Shown here: positions 35,817-43,087 of the stretch, in pieces
How positions within the stretch are numbered: the stretch's first letter is position 1
How the letters are laid out: each line of letters starts with the position of its first letter
Assembly (NCBI RefSeq): GCF_031085295.1
Contig: NZ_JAVFWO010000009.1
Location: 1 to 64,000 of the forward strand
Direction of reading: 5' to 3'
DNA from: Microbacterium psychrotolerans
GTDB taxonomy: Bacteria; Actinomycetota; Actinomycetes; Actinomycetales; Microbacteriaceae
Length of the DNA: 64,000 nt
The notes under the pieces: model-generated
What the model was told of the DNA's origin: nothing
Databases searched by the model: none
What the model saw: the letters and a program-made list of their open reading frames with translations, nothing else
Made by a program: the position numbers and the translations under genes

Positions 35817-36875
35817 ATGGCACGACCACCTGCGTGGAGGTACACGCTCGACGAGGCGCGTCGGCAGGCGCTGGTCGCGATCGACTTCTACAACCGACCT
35901 GGTGACCGCCGCAGCTTCAGCGACTTCATCGTGCACATCCATCTCGCCTGGCAGAACCTCCTTCACGCTGATCGCATCCGACGCAAGGCCGAGATCTTCT
36001 ATCGCGGGTCTGGCGGCCGTCGCCTGTTCAAGCGCAACCCTGACGGTTCGAAGAAGACGTGGGACCTCAGCCAATGCGTCAAGCACGAGTTCAAGGACAA
36101 CGACCCGATCAGGGCGAACGTCGAGTTCTTCATTGGACTGCGCAATCGCGTTGAACATCGATTCCAGGACTCGGTGCTCGTTGCAACCGCGGCGGAAGCG
36201 CACGCATGCATCATCAACTTCGAGACCGAACTCGTTCGGCGATTCGGTGCGTCCGAGACCCTCGGCACCGAACTGAAGTTCCCCGTCTTCGTCCAGTCTC
36301 TGAGCCCGTCACGCTACGAGGAGCAGCGAGACTTGCGGCGGGGCCTCCCCGCAACGGTCTCCACGTTCATCACCGAGTTCCAGAGCAGTCTCACGGACGA
36401 GGTGCGTAGTGACGAACGGTTCGCGTATCGACTACTCCTCCTCCCTATGAAAGGGCCGAAGACTGAGGCAGATCTCGCGCTGAACTTTGTGCGCCAGGAT
36501 GAGCTCAGTGAGGAGGAGCTGCAGGCACTGCTCGGGCAACAAGGCAGCGTGATTGTCGCTGAGAAGTATCGCGAAGCTGTACACGGCGACGAGATGTTGC
36601 CGAAGGCTGCAGCGGATGCCGTGATGGCGCGTATTCCGTTCGTCTTCGGCGTCAATGACTTCACCATCGTGCGGAAGGCTTGGGAGATTGGTCCGGCCAA
36701 GAGCGGCTCGAAAGAGCAACTCCCCAAGTCGGACGGCTATTGCGTCTACTCGCCCGCGTTCAAGCAGTTTGTCTACCGTCCGAAGCTCGTTGATCGCATC
36801 GTCGAAGCGACATCGAATACGGAGGACTTCGAGAAGCTAATCGGACGCACTCCGATACCGAAGCCTGCCAACTGA
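35817..36875 (+). CDS. DUF3644 protein with HEPN-like motif
   Basis: A 352-aa protein. Residues about 12-140 match DUF3644 (RRQALVAIDFYNRPGDRRSF, VHIHLAWQNLLHA). Within it, IGLRNRVEHRF contains an R-x4-H motif (Arg109-His114) like that of HEPN ribonucleases. The rest (150-352) is a mixed helical region of unknown function, ending in a segment with FVFGVNDFTIVRKAWEI and a basic tail. It starts 4 bases after the DUF499 stop and ends 10 bases before the first dynamin-like gene, so it is an integral operon member. Could be an RNase effector or a small nucleic-acid adaptor. Confidence 0.78.
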   Translation: MARPPAWRYTLDEARRQALVAIDFYNRPGDRRSFSDFIVHIHLAWQNLLHADRIRRKAEIFYRGSGGRRLFKRNPDGSKKTWDLSQCVKHEFKDNDPIRANVEFFIGLRNRVEHRFQDSVLVATAAEAHACIINFETELVRRFGASETLGTELKFPVFVQSLSPSRYEEQRDLRRGLPATVSTFITEFQSSLTDEVRSDERFAYRLLLLPMKGPKTEADLALNFVRQDELSEEELQALLGQQGSVIVAEKYREAVHGDEMLPKAAADAVMARIPFVFGVNDFTIVRKAWEIGPAKSGSKEQLPKSDGYCVYSPAFKQFVYRPKLVDRIVEATSNTEDFEKLIGRTPIPKPAN

Positions 36876-36885
36876 CGATTCAGCG

Positions 36886-39063
36886 ATGACGAGCCTCCCG
36901 AACCAGCCGAGAATCCCAGGCGATGAGCGCGCGCGCCAACAGCTTTTTGGAGACGACCCGCAGTGCGAGCCTTCGCCAGCCACGTTGAAGGCCCGTTTGA
37001 TCGAGCTCGCTCGAGCCGTGGAACAGACACTCTCCCGGTCGACAGAGGCGCTCAGATCCCAACTGGATTCGCCAGAGGTTGTTGCGATGCGTGACGCGAT
37101 CCTCGCTCCTCTGACCGAGGCGACTCATCGCGTGGCCGAGGCTCGCCGTCAACTGCTGGGTCGTGACGTGGATCGCCCATTCCGGATCGTCCTGATGGGG
37201 CGGACGATGGCTGGTAAGAGCACCTTGTTCGAGTTTCTGACGGGTGGGGATGGTGCGAGCGTCGGTCGCGGAGGCCAGCGCACGACTCGTGAGTCGCACA
37301 TCGGGGCGGTCCTTGGTCACGACATAGAGATCGTTGATACGCCCGGAGTCGGCGCGATGGACGGGGACGCCGACTACGAGGAAGCATTCAGCCAGGTTGC
37401 CGACGCGGACTTGATCCTTTGGGTCGCGACCAACGAAGCCACGCAGGAACGAACCGGCCGCGCGCTGGAGCAACTCGGCGATTACGGCAAGCCGATCCTG
37501 GTGGCGCTGAACTGCCTCAGGGACGTCACGGACCAGCTGGACTTGCTTGAGCTGTTGGAGGACCCGGACTTCGTGTTCGGCGGCGACACTCTCGGCAATC
37601 TGAAGCCGATTGACCGCCACCTCGCGCGCGCTGGCGGTCGCTACATCTCGGCAGTGCTGATTCATGCGCAAGCCGCGCTGATGTCTCAGTCCAGCGATCT
37701 GACTTCCAACGACGCGAGCGACATACGTCGAGCGAGTATGGTCGAACGCCTTCTCGCCGAGATTGGTGTTCAAAGGGACCGCACCGCCGACACTCGACGT
37801 GCAGCGAGCATCGGAGACTTCATCCGCGGGGAGCTGCTCGAGGCTGCAAGCGCAACCGCCACCTCGGCCAGGATCGCTCGCGCCATGCTCACCGCCAGCA
37901 GGGGAAGCCTCGACGACTTTAAGAGGCGCGCGGATCGTCGAGTTGATGACGCGCACAACGAACTCCTGTCCGCGTTCTCTGTCGCTCTCTCCCGTCGAGA
38001 ACGGTGGATTGAGCGGATCGACGTCGGCCTGAGCGACAAGAAGATCAACGCGGCGTGGGCCAGCGAGATGGCAGTGCTCAAGGAAGAGATCAGCGCCGAC
38101 GTCGACCACGCTGGCCGACGCCTGGAGCGACATCTCAAAAGAATCGCACTCGACGTCGCCGATGACTGGGCACACTTCGACGTCGGCGAGTTCCAGGAAC
38201 TCGGGGGTCGGGGCGCGATCTGGGGCAATCGTCTGGTGAAGGTCGGGGGTAGATTCGGCGCGGCGATCGGTACGACCATTCTTGGCGCGAAGATAGGCGC
38301 AGTTGCCGGGACTGCATTAGGCCCCGGGTTGGGAAACGCCATCGGGCTCGGCCTTGGCGCGATCGTCGGTCTCCTTACTGGACTGCTCGGCTTGAGTCGT
38401 GGCATCGACTGGGTCAGTGACAAGGTGTTCCAAAGCGCCGCCGAAGTTCGCGAACGGCGGCGAGTGAAAATACGCGACCAGCTGTCGCCGCTGCTGGTTC
38501 AGGTCAGCGAGCGGTTGACGCAGTCGGGCGAGGTGGTCCGTGCCGCGTGGCAGCAGGCAGTCGATCAGGAGGCGGCACGACACGCGGTCTGGATTGACAT
38601 GCTTGAGCGGGCCGAGCGCACCTTCAACCACACCATCGCGTTGGAGCTAGAGCCCATACTCTCCCAAGTCGATACCGAGATCGCGCGTGAGCTCTTGCGG
38701 ATCATGGGGCGCGGGCGGGCGGCCTCGGCACTGATACGCGCCACTCGTTGGCGTGGCGCAGGTATGGCCGTGGAGCTCCCCGAGCCTGAGTTCAGCGAAC
38801 TGGTCCTCTTCCCAATCGCGGAGGACACCGAGCGCGTGCTACCCACGGCGGCATCTGCAACGTCCTCGGCCAGCGCCATCCAGCTGGTTCGGAACTTGAC
38901 GGACGGCGTGCTGACGGCTCATGGGTGGAAGGACCATGAAGTGAGAGTCGAACTCACGCATCCGTTGGCACCCGGCGCTCAAGAAGCATGGCAGTCCTTG
39001 GCCAGAACTCACGCCGGAGTCAGCTTAAACATCATCCAGTACATCGAAGGAGACGCGTCGTGA
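36886..39063 (+). CDS. Dynamin-like GTPase, first of a pair
   Basis: A 725-aa dynamin-family GTPase. G1 is GRTMAGKST (105-113), G3 DTPGVG (151-156), and NCLRD (209-213) stands in for G4 N/TKxD. Long helical stalk regions flank a strongly hydrophobic glycine-rich hairpin (about 450-505: GAAIGTTILGAKIG, GLGLGAIVGLLTGLLGL) that could insert in the membrane, as in LeoA/IniA-type bacterial dynamins. Bacterial dynamins remodel or seal membranes and some protect against phage lysis. The stop TGA overlaps the GTG of a second dynamin-like gene, and consecutive pairs are typical of the family. Confidence 0.85.
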   Translation: MTSLPNQPRIPGDERARQQLFGDDPQCEPSPATLKARLIELARAVEQTLSRSTEALRSQLDSPEVVAMRDAILAPLTEATHRVAEARRQLLGRDVDRPFRIVLMGRTMAGKSTLFEFLTGGDGASVGRGGQRTTRESHIGAVLGHDIEIVDTPGVGAMDGDADYEEAFSQVADADLILWVATNEATQERTGRALEQLGDYGKPILVALNCLRDVTDQLDLLELLEDPDFVFGGDTLGNLKPIDRHLARAGGRYISAVLIHAQAALMSQSSDLTSNDASDIRRASMVERLLAEIGVQRDRTADTRRAASIGDFIRGELLEAASATATSARIARAMLTASRGSLDDFKRRADRRVDDAHNELLSAFSVALSRRERWIERIDVGLSDKKINAAWASEMAVLKEEISADVDHAGRRLERHLKRIALDVADDWAHFDVGEFQELGGRGAIWGNRLVKVGGRFGAAIGTTILGAKIGAVAGTALGPGLGNAIGLGLGAIVGLLTGLLGLSRGIDWVSDKVFQSAAEVRERRRVKIRDQLSPLLVQVSERLTQSGEVVRAAWQQAVDQEAARHAVWIDMLERAERTFNHTIALELEPILSQVDTEIARELLRIMGRGRAASALIRATRWRGAGMAVELPEPEFSELVLFPIAEDTERVLPTAASATSSASAIQLVRNLTDGVLTAHGWKDHEVRVELTHPLAPGAQEAWQSLARTHAGVSLNIIQYIEGDAS

Positions 39064-40790
39064 CGAAAGTTCTCATCCACGAACTGCCACGGCAATCAGA
39101 ACGGCTGCTCACGCGACTTCGGGCCGTCCTGGGTGAAGCATCGGGCATTGCGGCAGGAGGGTTGCTCGCGCGCGCGACGATCCATCACGCCGAGAAGCCG
39201 CGCATGGTTCTCACCGGCCAGTACAGCAGCGGAAAGTCGAGTCTCATCAAGGCGCTGACCGATGGTTCGGTGGAGCCGCTCATCGACGCGGACATCGCCA
39301 CAGGCGAAGTCACCGAATACGAGTGGGACGGCGCAGTTGTGCTCGTCGACACACCCGGCGTCCAATCGGGTCTGCGCAGCCACGACGAACTCGCGATGGA
39401 TGCGATCGGCCACGCCGACTTCATCCTGTTCGTCGTCACCGTCAGCCTCTTCGACGATGCTTCCCGCGACTTCCTCCGACGCCTGGCCAATGGGCTTCAG
39501 CTGCATGGGCAGATGATCGTGGTCATCACACAGACAAGCAAACGCGCCGCGGCGGAAGGCGTGAGACAGCAGGCCGTGCAAGATGCGCTGGGGACCGCCA
39601 CCTTCAACTTGCCCATCGTCGAGGTCGACTCGGTCGACTACCTGCGAAGCCTCCAGGGTGGAAGCCGGGCCGAGGCATTCAGGGACAGGTCCCGAATCGA
39701 AGACCTGCGGGCGATGATCAACCAGGTAAGCGCTGAACGAGGCGAGCTCGCTCGTCTGCGCCAGCCGCTGCATCTGATCCGACAGCTCTGCGATGAGGCG
39801 CAAGAGCTGTTCACGCCCGATGACACATCTCGCGCCGCCCTTGCACTACTTGCCGCACAGAGCCGTGCAATTTCACAGCGGCGCTTCATGCTCGATCAGA
39901 GCTTCGCAAGAGCGGATGCCGAATTCAAGCGGGACTGTCTCGTGGATGTCGTCGGATTCGTCGACACGGCCTCCACGCTGCCGGACGACCAGACGCAGGC
40001 TCGCGGGATGCTCGCCGACGCAGAGGCTCGTCTCATCGAGTCTCTCGAACGTCACGCGACGGCGTTTGCCGAACGGATCAACAGGCTTGCCGACTCCGAG
40101 TTCGACACATTGTCCGAAGAGCTACTGGAGATCGGCGAGAGCAATCGACTCGATCTGCTGCTCCGGCCGGCAGGCGCGGTCTCGCTCGATGCTCCCGATC
40201 GAGTTCGCTCCGGTGCTTCGGCATCGGCTGCCCAAGCGGCGGCGCCGATCGCGGTGGATTGGCAGAAGATCGGCGACCTCATCAAGCGCGGACAGGGCTG
40301 GTGGGGCGCAGGCGACGGACTGCGTGAGGCTTCAGGCTCACTCGGACACAAGCTCGTCAAGGACGTTGGCCACACGTTCGGCTACAAGTTCAAGCCCTGG
40401 CAGGCGCTGAAGATCGCAGACAAGATCGGCAAAGCCGCGAAAGTCGGTGGCTTCGTCATCTCGGCCGGGACAGCGGGCTACGAAGTCTGGAAGAACGAAC
40501 GCGAAGCGCGAGCCGCGCAGATCCAAAACGAACGCCAGCACTCCGCGCTCGTCACCGAGATCATGGGTCAGGCCGACAAGATCGCATCCGATGCGCGTCG
40601 CGAGCTGGCCGCCATCATCGATCCGCCGCTCGACGAACTCCTGGATGAGATTCGCGCGGCACAGGACGAGATATTGAGTGCTGACTACGCCCGCACGTCG
40701 GCTGCTGACGAGCTTCGGGCGATCGCGACCGAAGTGGACCGACTTCTGTTGGGGAGTATCGACGACGGGCTCGCGTATGCGGGACTCTGA
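39060..40790 (+). CDS. Dynamin-like GTPase, second of a pair (LeoA-like)
   Basis: A 576-aa dynamin-like GTPase. G1 GQYSSGKSSL (53-62), a G2-type Thr in IATGEVTEY, G3 LVDTPGVQ (95-102), and ITQTSK in the G4 position. The stalk is helical; a hydrophobic segment with GGFVISAGTAGYEVW (about 461-475) could touch the membrane. It resembles the LeoA/HP0731 group. GTG start at 39060 overlaps the first dynamin's TGA and has GAAGG upstream, so the two are made together and probably form a hetero-oligomer. An upstream ATG at 38988 lies inside the previous gene and is rejected. Confidence 0.85.
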   Translation: MTKVLIHELPRQSERLLTRLRAVLGEASGIAAGGLLARATIHHAEKPRMVLTGQYSSGKSSLIKALTDGSVEPLIDADIATGEVTEYEWDGAVVLVDTPGVQSGLRSHDELAMDAIGHADFILFVVTVSLFDDASRDFLRRLANGLQLHGQMIVVITQTSKRAAAEGVRQQAVQDALGTATFNLPIVEVDSVDYLRSLQGGSRAEAFRDRSRIEDLRAMINQVSAERGELARLRQPLHLIRQLCDEAQELFTPDDTSRAALALLAAQSRAISQRRFMLDQSFARADAEFKRDCLVDVVGFVDTASTLPDDQTQARGMLADAEARLIESLERHATAFAERINRLADSEFDTLSEELLEIGESNRLDLLLRPAGAVSLDAPDRVRSGASASAAQAAAPIAVDWQKIGDLIKRGQGWWGAGDGLREASGSLGHKLVKDVGHTFGYKFKPWQALKIADKIGKAAKVGGFVISAGTAGYEVWKNEREARAAQIQNERQHSALVTEIMGQADKIASDARRELAAIIDPPLDELLDEIRAAQDEILSADYARTSAADELRAIATEVDRLLLGSIDDGLAYAGL

Positions 40791-40895
40791 TCCGCTTGAC
40801 GGGAGCGGCGCGAAGGCATCGGCCAACCCGCATGCGTTCACAAATGGCACCCACAAGGCGACTCCGTCTAGCACGTGACGAGCCAGAATGGATCG

Positions 40896-41216
40896 ATGAG
40901 CGACCTGCTGTCAGTATTTGATGAGAACGACCCTGGCGCGCGGCCGACCGAGGTTCGTCCACTCCCAATGACGGGCGAGCAGCGGTCCGAAATCCGCGAG
41001 CTCTTCGCGACCCTGGATGTGGCTACCGCTTCGCGGCAGTTCGAGGTCACGGCCGAACTCACTGGTGTCCGAATTACTTCGGTTGCCGAACTCGACGCAG
41101 CGACGGCCCATCGCCTGATCGGCGCGCTCAAGCGGCGTGTGGAGACGTCCGGTCGATTGATGACCGGTAACTCGTGGGACGACCGCGAAGAAGACACATG
41201 GCTTGACAGGCTGTAG
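40896..41216 (+). CDS. Small acidic protein, last gene of the defence operon
   Basis: A 106-aa protein of unknown family. It is acidic at both ends, with a helical middle (TGEQRSEIRELFATLDVATA) and a conserved-looking segment LTGVRITSVAELDAATAHRL followed by IGALKRRV. The C-terminus is NSWDDREEDTWLDRL. It lies 105 bases after the second dynamin-like gene on the same strand. I choose the ATG at 40896 over the GTG at 40875; neither has a strong ribosome site. Perhaps an accessory subunit of the dynamin pair. Confidence 0.6.
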   Translation: MSDLLSVFDENDPGARPTEVRPLPMTGEQRSEIRELFATLDVATASRQFEVTAELTGVRITSVAELDAATAHRLIGALKRRVETSGRLMTGNSWDDREEDTWLDRL

Positions 41217-41639
41217 GGCGTATCGACTACGGGACATAGTGCCTGTTTTGAGGGGAACCCCATCACTATCGTGAAGGGCGGGGCAACAACACGACGCTGG
41301 CGCGAGGCCGCTCAATTGTCACGCCGTGACGGTACCGCAGAACTCTGCTTCGCTCCGACAATCAGCCCCCGCGAGCGGGCGTGGCGCAGTGCTCGTCGTC
41401 GAACGGCTGCTAAGCGATGCGCGCCAGCGCGGAGTCTGCAAGGAGTGAGCGGCGAGAACGGGAGACGGGACCGATCGGTACACTCTCGGCGTCGGAGGGA
41501 GACGCCCCTTCGCCTCAACCAATTGACGACGTCTTCCGACATCTGTCCACATCCGTGATCGACCACGTTGACGGCAACCGATCAGTGTCCGACACTGGCC
41601 CGACACTGACTGTCGAACCAGCTACGAGCGGAGGTCGAA
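41217..41639. other. Leader region of the integrase gene
   Basis: About 420 bases without a supported gene. Near its right end it holds a candidate -35 TTGACG (41568-41573) and a palindrome overlapping the expected -10 position. The rest shows only shadow frames. Confidence 0.4.
41583..41608. promoter_or_regulatory. Palindrome plus third half-site before integrase
   Basis: A perfect 7-1-7 palindrome CAGTGTC-C-GACACTG (41583-41597) is followed by another CGACACTG at 41601-41608, 11 bases (about one helical turn) from the matching half of the palindrome. It lies 30-55 bases before the integrase ATG, so it could be an operator controlling integrase expression. Confidence 0.45.
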
Positions 41640-42770
41640 ATGGGCAGCATCACGCCGTACGAATCGGCAAAGGGCCGCCGCTACCGTGTCCGCTATCGCA
41701 AGCCGGATCGCACCGAGGCGGAGAAGCGCGGCTTCACGACGATGCGCGAGGCGAAGCTGTACCTCTCGATGGTCACGGTGTCGAAGTCGAAGGGCGAGTA
41801 CATCGACCCGTCCTCATCGCGGGTCCCGGTCCGGATGTTCGCGGACAGCTGGCTGCGATCCAAGCAGCCACCAATGTCGAAGCCCTCGTATTACATGACG
41901 CTCGAGCGCGCGTGGAAGAACCACGTCGCGCCGGTCTGGGCCGACAGAGAGATCTCGTCGATCCGTCGCTCGGAAGTTCAGGATTGGGTATCCGACCTTG
42001 CGACGCAGAAGTCGCGCACGGTCGTTCTTCGAGCACTGGGAGTCCTCGCCGGCATCCTCGACGTCGCCATTGACGATCGCCGCCTCGCGAGCAACCCAGC
42101 CCGCCATGTGCGCAACCTCCCTCGGCACGGGCCCGGCAAGCGTCGCGTCTACCTCTCGCACGACCAGGTCGCGACGCTGGCGGCGTGCTCGGCGTATCCG
42201 ACGCTTGTCCTGACGTTGGCGTACACCGGCCTCCGCTGGGGCGAGGCGACGGGACTGCGCGTGCGCAGCGTGAACCGCCTCCGACGGCGCTTCGTCATCG
42301 AGGAGAACGCGGTGATGATCGCGTACGAGATCCACGTCGGCACGCCCAAGACGCACGAGAAGCGGTCGGTGCCCTACCCCGAGCGGCTCGCTCCCATGAT
42401 TGAACAGGCCTGCGCCGGCAAGGGCCCCGAAGGACTGCTTTTCGGCGACGGGGTCAATCACATGCGCAACTCGGGCAGCAAGGGATGGTTCGCGAATGCG
42501 GTGCGGCGTGCGCAGGAGTTCGATCCGTCAATCCCGCGGCTGACTCCTCACGACCTTCGGCACACCGCCGCGTCGCTGGCGATCAGCTCGGGCGCGAACG
42601 TGAAGGCCGTGCAGCGGATGCTCGGGCACGCGTCCGCGGCGATGACGCTGGACACCTACGCGGACCTCTTCGACGACGATCTGGATGCCGTCGCGACGCG
42701 ACTGAACGACCAGATGCCGTTGGTGGCGCTGCCGTCGGGACCGCAGACTCGCTACGCCCGACCCCAATGA
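41640..42770 (+). CDS. int: Tyrosine recombinase (phage-type integrase)
   Basis: A 376-aa integrase: an N-terminal arm-binding domain (RRYRVRYRKPDRTEAEKRGF, about 12-31), a SAM-like core-binding domain (about 65-160) and the catalytic domain. Catalytic residues: Arg in YTGLRWGE, Lys near GTPKTHEKRSVP, HDLRHTAASLAI, LGHASAAMTLDTY (the His and the nucleophile Tyr). It should integrate and excise the island at the tRNA-Arg 3' end. GGAGG precedes the ATG. It lies about 200 bases from the intact tRNA, the usual arrangement. Confidence 0.95.
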   Translation: MGSITPYESAKGRRYRVRYRKPDRTEAEKRGFTTMREAKLYLSMVTVSKSKGEYIDPSSSRVPVRMFADSWLRSKQPPMSKPSYYMTLERAWKNHVAPVWADREISSIRRSEVQDWVSDLATQKSRTVVLRALGVLAGILDVAIDDRRLASNPARHVRNLPRHGPGKRRVYLSHDQVATLAACSAYPTLVLTLAYTGLRWGEATGLRVRSVNRLRRRFVIEENAVMIAYEIHVGTPKTHEKRSVPYPERLAPMIEQACAGKGPEGLLFGDGVNHMRNSGSKGWFANAVRRAQEFDPSIPRLTPHDLRHTAASLAISSGANVKAVQRMLGHASAAMTLDTYADLFDDDLDAVATRLNDQMPLVALPSGPQTRYARPQ

Positions 42771-42873
42771 CCCCAGAGAGCAGATTGCTCAGTTTTTCGA
42801 CGAGGCAGATTTCGCCCGAAGCGCTCGGTTTCGGCGCTCTCAGACGTCGTGCGCAGGCCGTTGAAGACGTCGT

Positions 42874-42893
42874 TTTCGGCCTGCCGAAATTTT
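42874..42893. terminator. Possible integrase terminator
   Basis: TTTCGGC (42874-42880) pairs with GCCGAAA (42883-42889), followed by TTTT. Effectively a 6-bp stem with a 4-nt loop, about 100 bases beyond the integrase stop. Confidence 0.4.
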
Positions 42894-42898
42894 CAGAA

Positions 42899-42920
42899 TG
42901 CGGGCAAAAAGCGGGCAAAA
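42899..42920. repeat. Tandem TGCGGGCAAAA repeats near attR
   Basis: Two tandem copies of gcgggcaaaa, matching the pair at 10420-10440 near attL. Candidate arm-type integrase sites. Confidence 0.45.
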
Positions 42921-42978
42921 ACGCCTTCTGAGTGGTCAACCACAGAAGAAATACCTGGTCAGAGGCAAAAAGAGACTG

Positions 42979-42999
42979 TGCCCCTGGAGGGACTCGAAC
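42979..42999. repeat. attR core inside tRNA-Arg
   Basis: Twenty-one bases identical to attL at 10282-10302, covering the discriminator base, acceptor 3' strand and part of the T-arm of the tRNA. Confidence 0.85.
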
Positions 43000-43050
43000 C
43001 CCCAACCGTTTCCTTAGGACGGAACTGCTCTTCCATTGAGCTACAGAGGC
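42979..43050 (-). tRNA. tRNA-Arg (anticodon CCT)
   Basis: A 72-nt cloverleaf on the minus strand: acceptor GCCTCTG/CAGGGGC with one wobble, D-arm GCTC/GAGC, anticodon stem GTTCC/GGAAA (outer pair mismatched), loop GTCCTAA giving anticodon CCT, T-arm GGGGG/CCCTC with loop TTCGAGT, discriminator A. The 3' CCA is not encoded. It is the integration target of the island; its 3' 21 bases are repeated at 10282-10302. Confidence 0.93.
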
Positions 43051-43087
43051 TGGCCCCTCGAGTCTACCTAGGCGCGCCGGGTGCGCC

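Larger units (their letters stand above)
10282..42999. mobile_element. Integrated genomic island at tRNA-Arg(CCT)
   Basis: About 32.7 kb bounded by a 21-bp direct repeat: 10282-10302 is a copy of the 3' end of tRNA-Arg, and 42979-42999 lies in the intact tRNA. A tyrosine integrase sits next to the intact tRNA, and an excisionase-like HTH gene lies near the other end. A MobF relaxase is present, but no type IV secretion genes are, so the element is at best mobilizable. The cargo is almost wholly defence-type genes. Several broken genes (Fic and ankyrin remnants) show decay or turnover. Confidence 0.85.

Noticed and set aside
38988..39062. Upstream ATG start for the second dynamin
   Set aside because: It lies inside the first dynamin gene and adds 24 basic residues; the GTG at 39060 has a ribosome site and the usual GTGA overlap.
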